59,384 nt of DNA from Burkholderiales bacterium (GTDB taxonomy: Bacteria > Pseudomonadota > Gammaproteobacteria > Burkholderiales > Burkholderiaceae_C). Below, in pieces: positions 28,429 to 37,553 of this stretch. Numbering within the stretch: position 1 is the first letter of the stretch; every line of letters begins with the position of its first letter. The stretch covers positions 1-59,384 of the forward strand of contig JACRBA010000180.1 in assembly GCA_016213265.1 (NCBI GenBank), written 5' to 3'. Position numbers and translations under genes: made by a program. The notes below the pieces were generated by a model. The model ran no database searches. It was not told the DNA's origin and was given only the letters and a program-made list of their open reading frames with translations.

Positions 28429-29094
28429 CTATCGAATGATCTGGATCTTGGCCTGCAGCCGGCGCACGAGCATGGACAGGCTGAAGCAGATGACGAAGTA
28501 CACGACGGCGGCGACGAGGTAGGTCTCGACCGGGCGGTTGAAGTTCTTGCCCGCCACCTCGAAGCCCTTGAGCAGGTCGTAGGCGCCGATGGCATAGACC
28601 AGCGAGGTGTCCTGGAACAGGATGATGGTCTGCGTCAGCAGCACCGGCAGCATGTTGCGGAAGGCCTGCGGCAGCACCACCAGCTGCATGGTCTGGCGGT
28701 AGGTCATGCCCATCGCATAGCCGGCGTGCACCTGCCCGCGCGGCACGCTCTGGATGCCCGCCCGCATGATCTCGGAGTAGTAGGCGGCCTCGAACACCGT
28801 GAAGGTGATCATGGCCGACAGCTCGGCCCCCATGGGCCGGCCGATCAGCATGGGGATCAGCAGGAAGAACCACAGGATCACCATCACCAGCGGGATGGAG
28901 CGCAGCGTGTTCACATAGGCCGCCGCCGGGGCCACCAGCCAGGGCCGGCCCGACAGCCGCATCAGTGCCAGCAGCGTGCCCAGCAGGATGCCGCCCACCA
29001 TGGCCACCAGGGTGAGCTGGATGGAGAACCAGAAGCCCTTGGCGACGAAGCTGGAGACGACGCCCCAGTCGAGGAAAGCGAAGTCGAGTTGCAT
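28429..29094 (-). CDS. gltK: Amino acid ABC transporter permease, GltK-like
   Basis: The 221-residue permease has about five membrane helices and the HisM-type coupling loop around EAAYYSEIMRAGIQSVPRGQ. The ATG at 29094 overlaps the stop of the GltJ-like gene by one base (TGATG), so the two permeases are translationally coupled and likely form a heterodimer. Longer upstream readings cover the GltJ gene in another frame and are rejected. Confidence 0.93.
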   Translation of the reverse strand: MQLDFAFLDWGVVSSFVAKGFWFSIQLTLVAMVGGILLGTLLALMRLSGRPWLVAPAAAYVNTLRSIPLVMVILWFFLLIPMLIGRPMGAELSAMITFTVFEAAYYSEIMRAGIQSVPRGQVHAGYAMGMTYRQTMQLVVLPQAFRNMLPVLLTQTIILFQDTSLVYAIGAYDLLKGFEVAGKNFNRPVETYLVAAVVYFVICFSLSMLVRRLQAKIQIIR

Positions 29095-29837
29095 CACTTG
29101 CCTCCGCCGATCAGGCCGGGCACCTGCATGCGCGTCTCGATGAACTTGGCCACCCGGTTGATGGCCAGTGCCGAGATGAAGTACAGGGCCGTCACGGCGA
29201 GGTAGATCTCGATGCCGCGCGAGGTCTCCTCCTGCGCCTGCATCGCGAACTGGGTGAGCTCGGCGATGGACACCGCGAAGGCCACGGCCGAGTTCTTCAC
29301 GATGTTCATGCTCTCGCTGGTCAGCGGCGGGATGACGATGCGGAAGGCCATCGGCATCAGCACGTAGCGGTAGGTCTGCGGCAGCGTCAGGCCCATGGCC
29401 AGGCCCGCATAGCGCTGGCCGCGGGGCAGGCTCTGGATGCCCGCCTTGACCTGCTCGGAGATGCGCGCGGAGGTGAAGAAGCCCAGGCCCAGCACCACGA
29501 GGACGAAGCTGGGCAGGTCCTTCAGCGGCGGCACCAGCGACGGCACCACGTGGTACCAGAGGAAGATCTGCACCAGCAGCGGGATGTTGCGGAACAGCTC
29601 CGTCCACGCCGTGGCCAGGCCGGAGAGCCACTTGTTCGGCGTGGTGCGCAGAATGCCCATGAGCGAGCCCACCACCAGCGCCACCACCAGCGCCAGCAGC
29701 GCGACGGACAGCGTCCAGCCCCAGGCCGATAGCATCCAGTCCAGGTAGGTGATGTCGCCGCCACTGCCGAAGCAGCGGGGCCGCACCTCCTGGTCGATGG
29801 TGTCGCGGCAGAAGACCTGCCAGTCCCAGTTACCCAC
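29094..29837 (-). CDS. gltJ: Amino acid ABC transporter permease, GltJ-like
   Basis: The 247-residue permease has an N-terminal periplasmic segment containing two cysteines (about residues 10-25), then five or so membrane helices and the coupling loop SEQVKAGIQSLPRGQ. The NWDWQVF start is typical of GltJ. It is separated from the upstream binding-protein gene by two strong hairpins, which probably lower its expression relative to that gene. Confidence 0.93.
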   Translation of the reverse strand: MGNWDWQVFCRDTIDQEVRPRCFGSGGDITYLDWMLSAWGWTLSVALLALVVALVVGSLMGILRTTPNKWLSGLATAWTELFRNIPLLVQIFLWYHVVPSLVPPLKDLPSFVLVVLGLGFFTSARISEQVKAGIQSLPRGQRYAGLAMGLTLPQTYRYVLMPMAFRIVIPPLTSESMNIVKNSAVAFAVSIAELTQFAMQAQEETSRGIEIYLAVTALYFISALAINRVAKFIETRMQVPGLIGGGK

Positions 29838-29864
29838 TTCTTGTTCCCTCCGCCGGGCAAAGAA

Positions 29865-29930
29865 ACGGCGCGGCCCGCAGGGGGTACCGCGCCGTCAGTC
29901 CATGCAAGCCCCGCGCCACCCTGGCGCGGG
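29865..29930 (-). other. Two tandem hairpins between gltI and gltJ
   Basis: ACGGCGCGG (29865-29873) pairs perfectly with CCGCGCCGT (29887-29895), and CCCGCGCC (29910-29917) with GGCGCGGG (29923-29930). Neither is followed by a T tract. Such intercistronic structures commonly stabilise the binding-protein message or attenuate the permease genes; that role is inferred here. Confidence 0.55.
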
Positions 29931-29947
29931 CTGCACGGGCCTGGAGC

Positions 29948-30856
29948 TCACTTCTTGGCCGCGTAGTCTTCCATCGGCTTGTCGTTGGGGTTGGCCAGCG
30001 CCGCCTTCAGGTTGTCGCTCATGGGCAGGCCGACCTTGGCGTTGGCCGGCGGGATGGGCTGCATCAGCCACTTGTCGTAGAGCTTCGCGATCTCGCCCGA
30101 CTTCATCATGGCGCGCAGGCTGTCGTCCACGGCCTTCTTGAAGGCGGGGTCGTCCTTGCGGATCATGATGGCGATGGGCTCGACCGACAGCACTTCACCC
30201 ACGATCTTGTAGTCCGCGGGGTTCTTCGACTTGGCAATCAGGCCGGCCAGCAGCGAGCCGTCCATGACGAAGGCATCGGCGCGGCCCGTCTCCAGCAGCA
30301 GGAAGCTGTCGGCGTGGTCCTTGCCGAAGACTTCCTCGAAGTTCACGTTGGTGGCGCGCTCGTTCTTGCGCAGCGTCTGCACGCTGGTGGTGCCGGTCGT
30401 CGTGGCCACCTTCTTGCCGTTGAGCTGGGCGATCGAGGTGATGCCGGAGTTGGCCTTCACCGCGATGCGCACCTCCTCGACGAAGGTGGTGACGGCGAAG
30501 GCCACGTCCTTCTGGCGCGTCATGTTGTTCGTGGTCGAGCCGCACTCGATGTCCACGGTGCCGTTCTGCACCAGCGGGATGCGGTTCTGCGAGGTCACCG
30601 GCTGGTACTTCACTTCGAGCTTGCGGCCGAGCTGCTTCTCGATGTCGCCCAGCACCTTCTGGCAGATCTCGACGTGGTAGCCCACGTACTTGCCATCACC
30701 GAGGGTGTACGACAGCGCGCCGGAAGACTCGCGCACGCCCATGGTCACCACGCCGGTGTCCTTGAGCTTCTTCAGCGTGTCGGTGGCCTGGGCGTGGGCG
30801 ACACCCGTGGAGGCCAGTGCGAGGAACGCGGCCCAACCGACCAGAGACTTCTTCAT
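29948..30856 (-). CDS. gltI: Amino acid ABC transporter substrate-binding protein, GltI-like
   Basis: The 302-residue protein begins with a signal peptide (MKKSLVGWAAFLALASTGVAHA) and has the family-3 solute-binding fold, with VTMGVRESSGALSY, a typical ligand-proximal start. It captures glutamate, aspartate or a related acidic amino acid in the periplasm and hands it to GltJK. The ATG at 30856 has GGAAGG at a good distance upstream and gives a proper signal peptide; the frame continues upstream without support. The 258-bp spacer to the LysR gene presumably holds its promoter, but I see no clear -35/-10 pair. Confidence 0.93.
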   Translation of the reverse strand: MKKSLVGWAAFLALASTGVAHAQATDTLKKLKDTGVVTMGVRESSGALSYTLGDGKYVGYHVEICQKVLGDIEKQLGRKLEVKYQPVTSQNRIPLVQNGTVDIECGSTTNNMTRQKDVAFAVTTFVEEVRIAVKANSGITSIAQLNGKKVATTTGTTSVQTLRKNERATNVNFEEVFGKDHADSFLLLETGRADAFVMDGSLLAGLIAKSKNPADYKIVGEVLSVEPIAIMIRKDDPAFKKAVDDSLRAMMKSGEIAKLYDKWLMQPIPPANAKVGLPMSDNLKAALANPNDKPMEDYAAKK

Positions 30857-31115
30857 GCGAATTCCTTCCAAGAGGCAACAGACAACGGAGGTGGTGAGGG
30901 TGTAACGGCAATCCCGCCCCCCAGGCGTACGTGCTAGCCCGTATGCCACCGCCCCGCAGGGCGACCAGCGCTGGGCGCGGACTGTAGCGGGGCGGCAGGT
31001 GGCCCGCCAATGCCGATGGATTGCGGGGTCATGCACGGCGCGCATGAGCGCTGCGGGTTTCTACCATAACGCACGCGATCAGCCAGGCAGGCGCATCCGC
31101 GTGCGGCGGGCAGCC

Positions 31116-32030
31116 TCAGCTGCGGGACTGCAGGAAGGCCCAGAGCTCCTGCGCGCCCGGCTTCACGTGGCGAGCCACCTCGGGCCGCTCGCGGTAGATG
31201 CGCACTTCCATGGTGAGCTCGTAGTCGCTGGTGCCCGCGGCCACCAGGCGCCTCGCGCGGATCTCCTTGCGCACCGAGCTGGCGGGCAGGAACGCCAGGC
31301 CGTGGCCTTCGAGCGCCATGGCCTTCAGGCCCTCGGCCATGTCCGTCTCGTACACCGGGTCCAGCACGGGCGGCGTGTGGGCGTGCTTGATGATCTGCTC
31401 CACCAGCCGCGCCATGTAGGCGCCCGAGGCATAGCTGAGGAAGGGCACCGGGGCCCCGGCCCGGCCGGGCAGCGAGAACAGCGGCGCGCCATCGGCACCC
31501 GCCTTGGCATAGGGTGCCAGCGTCTCGGTGCCCAGGCTCAGCATCTCGTAGCGGTCGGGGCTGAGCTGCAGCGGCTGCGTGGGGTGGTGGTAGGCGATGA
31601 GCAGGTCGCAGTGGCCTTCGGTGAGGCGCAGCACCGCGTCGTGCACGTTCAGCGCGATGAGCCGGCTCTTGAAGCCGGGCAGGCGCTTGCGCAGCTCCAC
31701 CAGCCAGTGCGGGAAGAAGGTGAAGGCCAGGGTGTGCGGCACCGCGAACTCCACCATGTCCTGCCCGCTGGCCTGGTGGCTGCGCATGAGGTTGCGCGTG
31801 GCCTGCAGGTTGCCCAGGATCTCCAGCGCCTGGGCGTGGAAGGTCTCGCCGGCGGGGGTCAGCCGCGTGGGGTAGGACGAGCGGTCGACCAGGTCGATGC
31901 CGGCCCAGGACTCCAGCGCCTGGATGCGCCGCGAGAAGGCGGGCTGGGTCACATGGCGCAGCTGGGCGGAGCGGGAGAAGCTGCGCGTCTCGGCCAGGCT
32001 GACGAAGTCCTCAAGCCACTTGGTGTCCAT
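31116..32030 (-). CDS. LysR-family regulator, HypT-like N-terminus
   Basis: The 304-residue regulator has an N-terminal winged helix (KWLEDFVSLAETRSFSRSA...TQPAFSRRIQALE) and a C-terminal effector domain. The MDTKWLEDF opening recalls HypT/YjiE, the hypochlorite-responsive LysR, but this is a loose resemblance. The ATG at 32030 lies 19 bases inside the end of the Atm1-like ABC gene, so the two overlap and are likely co-transcribed. It precedes the gltIJKL unit, which it might regulate; nothing in the sequence proves that. Confidence 0.88.
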   Translation of the reverse strand: MDTKWLEDFVSLAETRSFSRSAQLRHVTQPAFSRRIQALESWAGIDLVDRSSYPTRLTPAGETFHAQALEILGNLQATRNLMRSHQASGQDMVEFAVPHTLAFTFFPHWLVELRKRLPGFKSRLIALNVHDAVLRLTEGHCDLLIAYHHPTQPLQLSPDRYEMLSLGTETLAPYAKAGADGAPLFSLPGRAGAPVPFLSYASGAYMARLVEQIIKHAHTPPVLDPVYETDMAEGLKAMALEGHGLAFLPASSVRKEIRARRLVAAGTSDYELTMEVRIYRERPEVARHVKPGAQELWAFLQSRS

Positions 32031-33882
32031 CCCTGCCCGTCTCCTGACCTGCTTCCTGCCCGGCGTGCTGCGCGCTGTGCTGCAGCTGCCACATGCGAGC
32101 ATAGCGCCCGCCCTGCGCCAGCAGCGCCGCATGCGGGCCGCGCTCGACGATGCGGCCGGCCTCCATCACCAGGATCTCGTGTGCGTCGACCACCGTGGAC
32201 AGCCGGTGCGCGATGACCAACGTGGTCTTGCCCGCCGAGGCGCTGCGCAGCTCGGCCTGAATGGCGCGCTCGTTGGCGGAATCGAGCGCCGAGGTGGCCT
32301 CGTCGAAGATCAGCAGCGGCGGGTTCTTCAGCAGCGTGCGGGCGATGGCCACGCGCTGCTTCTCGCCGCCCGACAGCTTGAGCCCGCGCTCGCCCACCAC
32401 CGTGTCGTAGCCCAGCGGCTGCGCGGCGATGAAGGCGTGGATGTGCGCCGCCTGGGCGGCGGCCTGCACCTGCCCGGGCGTGGCGCCTGGCCGGCCGTAG
32501 GCGATGTTGTAGGCGATGGTGTCGTTGAACAGCACGGTGTCCTGCGGCACGATGCCGATGGCGCGGCGCAGGCTGTCCTGCGTCACCTCGCGCAGGTCCT
32601 GCCCATCGATCGTGATGCGCCCGGCCTGCACGTCGTAGAAGCGGTAGATCAGGCGGGCCAGCGTGCTCTTGCCCGCGCCGCTGGGCCCCACCACGGCCAC
32701 CGTGCGGCCAGCCGGCACCTCGAAGCTCACGCCCTGCAGGATGGGCCGCTGGGGGTCGTAGGCGAAGTGCACGTCCTCGAAGCGCAGCGTGGCGCCGTGC
32801 ACCTGCAGCGGCTGCGCGCCCGGCGCATCGGCCACCTCGCGCTCACGCTCCAGCAGCGTGAACATCTTGTCCAGGTCCGCCAGGCTCTGCTTGACCTCGC
32901 GGTACAGCACGCCCAGAAAGTTCATCGGGATGTACAGCTGGATCAGCAGCGCATTGACCAGCACCAGGTCACCCAAGGTCAGCCGGCCTTCCACCACGCC
33001 CGTGGTGGCCCGCCACAGCATGGCCAGCAGCGAGGCGGCGATGATCAGCTGCTGCCCCGTGTTGAGCAGCGACAGCGAGGTCTGCGACTGGATCTGCGCC
33101 CGGCGGTAGGCGTCCAGCCCCTCGTCGTAGCGGCGCGCCTCGAAGTCCTCGTTGTTGAAGTACTTGACCGTCTCGTAGTTGAGCAGCGCGTCGATGGCGC
33201 GCGTGTGCGCCTTCGAATCGAGCTCGTTCATGCGCCGGCGGAACTGCGTGCGCCACTCCGTGACCGTGATGGTGAAGGCCACGTAGGCCGCGAGCGCCGC
33301 CAGGGTGATCCACACGTAGCCCATGTCGAACTGAGTGGCCAGCAGCACCAGCGCCAGCGTCAGCTCCACCGCCGTGGGCAGGATGGTGTAGAGCGAGTAG
33401 GACACCAGCGACTGCAACGCGCGGGTGCCGCGCTCGATGTCGCGGGTCATGCCGCCGGTCTGGCGCTCGAGGTGGAAGCGCAGGCTCAGCGCATGCAGGT
33501 GGCGGAAGGTGTCCAGCGCGATCTGCTTGGACGCGCCGTGCGTGGCCTTGGCGAACACCAGCTCACGCAGTTCGGTGAACACGCTGGTGGACAGGCGCAG
33601 CAGCGCATAGCCCACCAGCAGCGCGCCCGGCACCACGAGCACGGCAGCGGCGTCGCCCGGCTTCACGTCGAGCCGGTCCACCAGCTGCTTGAGCAGCACC
33701 GGCACACCCAGGTTGGCGAGCTTGGCGGCCACCAGGAACACCAGCGCCGCGCCCACGCGCCAGCGGTAGCGCCACAGGAACGGCCACAGGCGCTGCAGCG
33801 TCTCGCGGTCGGAGCGGGTGCGGGGTGTCGCCGCAGCGGAGGCGGCGGGGTCGCCGGAGGCGGCCAGGGAGGAGCGACGCAT
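32011..33882 (-). CDS. Atm1/HMT1-type ABC half-transporter
   Basis: The 623-residue protein is a fused permease-ATPase half-transporter: six membrane helices (about 45-340), then an ATPase domain with Walker A GPSGAGKST (about 410), signature LSGGEKQRVAIART and Walker B LLIFDEATSALD. Overall sequence order (NEDFEARRYDEGL, coupling ANERAIQAE) is typical of the Atm1/ABCB7 group that exports glutathione-linked sulfur or metal compounds. It would act as a homodimer in the inner membrane. The ATG at 33882 fits the family length; upstream reading is antisense to other genes. Confidence 0.9.
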   Translation of the reverse strand: MRRSSLAASGDPAASAAATPRTRSDRETLQRLWPFLWRYRWRVGAALVFLVAAKLANLGVPVLLKQLVDRLDVKPGDAAAVLVVPGALLVGYALLRLSTSVFTELRELVFAKATHGASKQIALDTFRHLHALSLRFHLERQTGGMTRDIERGTRALQSLVSYSLYTILPTAVELTLALVLLATQFDMGYVWITLAALAAYVAFTITVTEWRTQFRRRMNELDSKAHTRAIDALLNYETVKYFNNEDFEARRYDEGLDAYRRAQIQSQTSLSLLNTGQQLIIAASLLAMLWRATTGVVEGRLTLGDLVLVNALLIQLYIPMNFLGVLYREVKQSLADLDKMFTLLEREREVADAPGAQPLQVHGATLRFEDVHFAYDPQRPILQGVSFEVPAGRTVAVVGPSGAGKSTLARLIYRFYDVQAGRITIDGQDLREVTQDSLRRAIGIVPQDTVLFNDTIAYNIAYGRPGATPGQVQAAAQAAHIHAFIAAQPLGYDTVVGERGLKLSGGEKQRVAIARTLLKNPPLLIFDEATSALDSANERAIQAELRSASAGKTTLVIAHRLSTVVDAHEILVMEAGRIVERGPHAALLAQGGRYARMWQLQHSAQHAGQEAGQETGRDGHQVA

Positions 33883-33933
33883 CGTGGAAGAATCTGCGGC
33901 AGACAAACGAACCGTCCGCACAGGACGCCGGCC

Positions 33934-34389
33934 ATGACAGAACCGACTTCCCCCACGGCGGCCACCGCAGCCCAGAGTGTGCCGCAGCGCTCCGAGGTGC
34001 GCTTGCCCGATGACAAGGCACTGGTGCTGCGTGTCATGCCCATGCCGGCGGACGCCAACGGCAACGGCGACGTCTTCGGCGGCTGGATCATGGCCCAGGC
34101 CGACCTGGCCGGCGCCGTGGCCTGCCACCGCGTGGCCCGCGGCCGCATCACCACCGTGGCGGTGAACCAGTTCATCTTCAAGCAGCCGGTGTCGGTGGGC
34201 GACGTGCTGAGCTTCTACGCCGAGATCACGCGCGTGGGCCGCACCTCCGTGTCGGTGCACCTGGAGGTGTACGCCGAGCGCAACCCGGCCGACCCGCACA
34301 TCGTGAAGGTGACCGAGGCGGACCTGACCTATGTGGCCATCGACCGCGACGGCAAGCCGCGGCCGATCCCCGCGCCCGCCACCGCCTGA
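33934..34389 (+). CDS. Acyl-CoA thioesterase, YciA-like hotdog fold
   Basis: The 151-residue single hotdog domain contains NGNGDVFGGWIMAQADLAG (about 45-65), with the catalytic Asp of the YciA/BFIT group, and the CoA-facing TVAVNQFIFKQPV strand. It hydrolyses acyl-CoA thioesters in the cytoplasm. The ATG at 33934 gives the usual length. It is divergent from the ABC exporter, with a 51-bp spacer, and 18 bases upstream of the zinc-ribbon membrane protein gene. Confidence 0.9.
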   Translation: MTEPTSPTAATAAQSVPQRSEVRLPDDKALVLRVMPMPADANGNGDVFGGWIMAQADLAGAVACHRVARGRITTVAVNQFIFKQPVSVGDVLSFYAEITRVGRTSVSVHLEVYAERNPADPHIVKVTEADLTYVAIDRDGKPRPIPAPATA

Positions 34390-34407
34390 CGCCCGCAGGA
34401 GCCGCGC

Positions 34408-35511
34408 ATGTTCAAGAGTCTGCGCGTGCCCGAGCGCCTGTTCGCGCTGGGCATGTGGTTGGTGTCCTTCCTGTTCGCCGGCTTCCTGATCGGACTGGGC
34501 GGCCAGGTGATCGGCGACCTGCCGCGGGTGGAGGCGCCACTGTCCATCGAGCAGTTCGCCCCGCCCGGCGCGCTGGAGGCCGAGCGCGAGGCGCTCAAAG
34601 GCCTGGCGCAGCGCGAGCGCGAGCAGGACGACGCGCTGGACACCGCGCGCCTGGCCCAGCAGGCGGCCCAGCGCGACAACGCCAACGCCCGCGAGGCGCA
34701 CCGCAACTGGCTGGCCAACCGCCAGGTGACGGGCGACAGCGCCCAGGACCCGGAGCTGCTGCGCCGCACGCGCGAGCTGGACCGCCTGCTGGCCGCCGAG
34801 CGCGCCGCGCAGGCCGAGGTGGAGCGCCTGGAGGCGGCGCAGCTGCAGACGAACCAGCAGGCGGACGCACGCCGCCGCGAGGAAGCGCGGTTGCTTTCCG
34901 ACGCCCAGGCCGGCTATGACCGCGCCCTGTTCCAGCAGCAGCTGCGCGTGTTCGGCTGGCGCCTGGCGCTCACGCTGCCGCTGCTCGCCCTGGCCGTGTG
35001 GCTGGTGGTGAAGAAGCGCCGCAGCGACCACTGGCCGCTGATGCGCGGCTTCGTGCTCTTCGCGGCCTTCGCCTTCTTCTTCGAGCTGGTGCCCTACCTG
35101 CCCAGCTACGGCGGCTACGTGCGCTACGCGGTCGGCATCGCGCTCACCGGCCTGGCCGGCCACTGGGGCGTGCGCGGCATGCGCCGCTACCTCGCACGGC
35201 GCGCCGAGGCGGAGCAGCGCGGCGAGGCGGAGCGGCGGCAGCGCCTGACCACCGACGAAGCGCTGAAGAAGATGGCCGCCAACGTGTGCCCGGGCTGTGA
35301 ACGCGCGGTGCTCACCACCGGCGAGGTCAAGCCCGACTTCTGCGTGCACTGCGGCCTGAAGCTGTTCGACCGCTGCGGCGCGTGCGGCACGCGCAAGAAC
35401 GTGTTCTTCCGCTACTGCATGCAGTGCGGCGCAGCGGCGTCGGACGCGGGCAGACCCGCGCCGAGCTCCGCGGCCATCGCCTCGGCCAGCGACAGCGCCC
35501 AGGCCCGGTAG
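34408..35511 (+). CDS. Membrane coiled-coil protein with C-terminal double zinc ribbon
   Basis: The 367-residue protein of unknown function has an N-terminal membrane helix (about 12-35), a long Arg/Glu/Gln-rich coiled coil (about 55-170), three more hydrophobic helices (about 185-270) and a C-terminal block of four CxxC pairs (CPGC, CVHC, CGAC, CMQC, about 293-340) that should bind two zinc ions. The coiled coil would face one side of the membrane and the zinc ribbons the cytoplasm. Its last 100 bases overlap the convergent SGNH hydrolase gene. I can assign no reaction. Confidence 0.8.
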   Translation: MFKSLRVPERLFALGMWLVSFLFAGFLIGLGGQVIGDLPRVEAPLSIEQFAPPGALEAEREALKGLAQREREQDDALDTARLAQQAAQRDNANAREAHRNWLANRQVTGDSAQDPELLRRTRELDRLLAAERAAQAEVERLEAAQLQTNQQADARRREEARLLSDAQAGYDRALFQQQLRVFGWRLALTLPLLALAVWLVVKKRRSDHWPLMRGFVLFAAFAFFFELVPYLPSYGGYVRYAVGIALTGLAGHWGVRGMRRYLARRAEAEQRGEAERRQRLTTDEALKKMAANVCPGCERAVLTTGEVKPDFCVHCGLKLFDRCGACGTRKNVFFRYCMQCGAAASDAGRPAPSSAAIASASDSAQAR

Positions 35512-36209
35512 GCCAGCGGTCCGGGGTGGAAGCCGTCGGCGGCCACCCAGCCGGCCGGCACCGCCCCCGCGCCCGGCAGCGCAGGCAAGGCCGCGTAGTG
35601 GCGCGCGGGATGGCTGCGCACGTGGGCCTGCAGCGCCGCATCCAGCCGCGCCGCATGGCGGCCCATCACCCAGCGCAGCGGCTCCGGCAGCAGGGGGAAG
35701 CGGCCCATGGGCGGCAGCGCGCTGTGCCAGACATGGTGCACGCCGCAGCGCGCGCGGGCCGTGGCGTCCAGCGACTCCAGCGCACGGCGCCAGGCGCGGG
35801 TGCGGGCCATCGCGGACGCGTCGTTCACCCCGACCACCACGAGCATCACCTCCGCCGCTGGCGCAGGCGAGGACGCCCGCAGCGCGGCGAGCAGGTCGTG
35901 CGCGCGGTGGCCACTGCGCGCCTGCAGACGCCAGCACACCGGCCGGTGCAGGCGCCGGGCCAGGGCATCGGCCAGCGGCGCGGCCAGGGCCTCGGCCTGG
36001 TGATCCACGCCGACGCCGGCGGCGGACGAATCCCCCACGACGAGCAGGCGCAACGGCGCGCGGCCCGGGGTCGCAGCGCGGTCCATGCCGGCGCCGGCGA
36101 CGCCCTCGCGCTCACCGGGCGCCTCGGGCAGGCGCATCGCCACGCGGCGCACCCGCCGCCCCTGCCACCACAGCAGCGGCGCCAGGGCGGCGGTGGCCAG
36201 CCAGCTCAC
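35412..36209 (-). CDS. SGNH/GDSL-family hydrolase
   Basis: The 265-residue protein has SGNH block [10 protein letters not shown] (nucleophile Ser), block III GVNDAS and block V DGFHP (catalytic Asp and His), with a short hydrophobic N-terminal segment (about 1-16) that may be an anchor. It is an esterase or lipase of unknown substrate. Its start is 16 bases after the enoyl-CoA hydratase stop, so it closes the fatty-acid operon; a role in releasing fatty acids is plausible. Its C-terminal 33 codons are antisense to the end of the zinc-ribbon gene. Confidence 0.85.
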   Translation of the reverse strand: MSWLATAALAPLLWWQGRRVRRVAMRLPEAPGEREGVAGAGMDRAATPGRAPLRLLVVGDSSAAGVGVDHQAEALAAPLADALARRLHRPVCWRLQARSGHRAHDLLAALRASSPAPAAEVMLVVVGVNDASAMARTRAWRRALESLDATARARCGVHHVWHSALPPMGRFPLLPEPLRWVMGRHAARLDAALQAHVRSHPARHYAALPALPGAGAVPAGWVAADGFHPGPLAYRAWALSLAEAMAAELGAGLPASDAAAPHCMQ

Positions 36210-36225
36210 GCCGTGCCTGGCAATG

Positions 36226-36990
36226 TCAGGAAAACTGGGAGAAGTCGGGCTGGCGCTTCTGGAAGAAGGCCTGGAAGGCCTCCATCGCCTCGGGGCTGCG
36301 CAGCCGCTGGCCGAAGACCGTGGCTTCTTCCGCGATGACCTGCATGATGCGCTCGCGGCGCGGGCCGTGGATCAGGCGCTTGCTGTCGCGCACGGCGCCG
36401 GGCGGCAGCGCGTTGAAGCGCTCGGCCACGCGGCGGGCGTGGTTCACCACCTCGGCGGCCGGCAGCACCGCGTTGGCGATGCCGCACTCCACCGCCTGCT
36501 CCGGCGTGAAGGGGTCGCCCAGCAGCAGCTTCTCCGCCGCGCGGCGCGCGCCCATGAGCTCGGGCACCAGCAGGCTGGACGCGAACTCCGGCACCAGGCC
36601 CAGGCTGACGAAGGGCATGGCCAGGCGGGCCTCGTCGCTCACGTAGACGAAATCGCAGTGCAGCAGCAGCGTGGTGCCGATGCCGATGGCCGCCCCGGTG
36701 ACGGCCGCCACCACCGGCTTGTCGCAGCCCACCAGCGCCTGCATGAAGCGGAACACCGGCGAGTCGATGTCCTGCGGCGGCCGTTGCATGAAGTCCTCGA
36801 TGTCGTTGCCCGAGGTGAAGATGCCGGGCTGGCCGGTGATGAGCACCGCGCGCACCGAGCCATCGGCCTGCGCCTGGCCGAGTGCATGCGCCATCGCCTC
36901 GTACATGGCCTGGGTGAGCGCGTTCTTCTTCTCGGGCCGGGCGATCTCGATCGTGGCCACGCCGTTGACGACGGCGGTCTTGATGCTCAT
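36226..36990 (-). CDS. Enoyl-CoA hydratase/isomerase family protein
   Basis: This 254-residue crotonase-fold protein has the ITGQPGIFTSGNDIEDF oxyanion-hole segment (about 57-72) and VTGAAIGIGTTLLLHCDFVY (second oxyanion loop). The usual catalytic Glu pair is not obvious. PEFASSLLVPELMG and the SxGND form recall delta3-delta2 enoyl-CoA isomerases, which carry a single Glu, so isomerase activity is a real alternative. The ATG at 36990 gives the normal length. It belongs to the beta-oxidation operon led by the TetR gene. Confidence 0.88.
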   Translation of the reverse strand: MSIKTAVVNGVATIEIARPEKKNALTQAMYEAMAHALGQAQADGSVRAVLITGQPGIFTSGNDIEDFMQRPPQDIDSPVFRFMQALVGCDKPVVAAVTGAAIGIGTTLLLHCDFVYVSDEARLAMPFVSLGLVPEFASSLLVPELMGARRAAEKLLLGDPFTPEQAVECGIANAVLPAAEVVNHARRVAERFNALPPGAVRDSKRLIHGPRRERIMQVIAEEATVFGQRLRSPEAMEAFQAFFQKRQPDFSQFS

Positions 36991-37028
36991 GGTGTCTCCG
37001 TGGGTGAAGTTGTCGCGGCAGCCGAGGG

Positions 37029-37553
37029 TCAGGCGGCGTCCAGCTCCGACCAATGATCGCCCAGGTGCATGAGATGCGCCCGGGTGTAGGCGGCCTTGTC
37101 CAGCGCACCGTAGGCGAAGTGCGGCTGCAGCGCACCGGCATGCGCCTCGAAGCGGTCGAGCGCGGCCAGCAGGCGAGCCACCGCGTCCTGCACCGAGGCT
37201 TCGGCGGGCAGCGGCGGGGCCCCGGGAATCGGCTCGTGCAGGCCGTGGTGCATCTGACCGCGCGCGTCGAACAGCGCGAAGGCAGCGGCGCCGGCCGTGG
37301 CCTGGAACAGGGCGGGCTTCGGCTGGGGAAAACCGTCGAGCGAGTACTCGACGCTCTGCGCCAGGTGCACGAGCACCTGCGGCAGGCTCCACACGCCACG
37401 CGCACGCGGCGGCTGCTGCGCCAACGACGCCACGGCCTGCCGCGCCTGACCGAGGTCGCGGAAGCGCGCGGTGCCGGTGACGATGAACGCGCCGGTACCG
37501 AGGGCGGCCGCCGCGGCGGCGCCCGCCGCCACGAGCACCCGGCGCGAGACCAT
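37029..37553 (-). CDS. DUF1569 protein with Tat-like signal
   Basis: The 174-residue protein has an N-terminal twin-arginine-like SRRVLVAAGAAAAAALGTGAF signal or anchor (about 3-25) and a DUF1569/DinB-like four-helix body with conserved His residues (VLVHLAQSVEYSL, RAHLMHLGDHWSEL) that could bind metal. The ATG at 37553 overlaps the thiolase stop (TGATG). It is an odd passenger in a fatty-acid operon; no reaction is known for the family. Confidence 0.75.
   Translation of the reverse strand: MVSRRVLVAAGAAAAAALGTGAFIVTGTARFRDLGQARQAVASLAQQPPRARGVWSLPQVLVHLAQSVEYSLDGFPQPKPALFQATAGAAAFALFDARGQMHHGLHEPIPGAPPLPAEASVQDAVARLLAALDRFEAHAGALQPHFAYGALDKAAYTRAHLMHLGDHWSELDAA

Noticed and set aside
31897..33933. 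Very long plus-strand frame ahead of the thioesterase
   Set aside because: It lies antisense to the LysR and ABC exporter genes and has the His/Gln/Arg-rich composition of a shadow frame.
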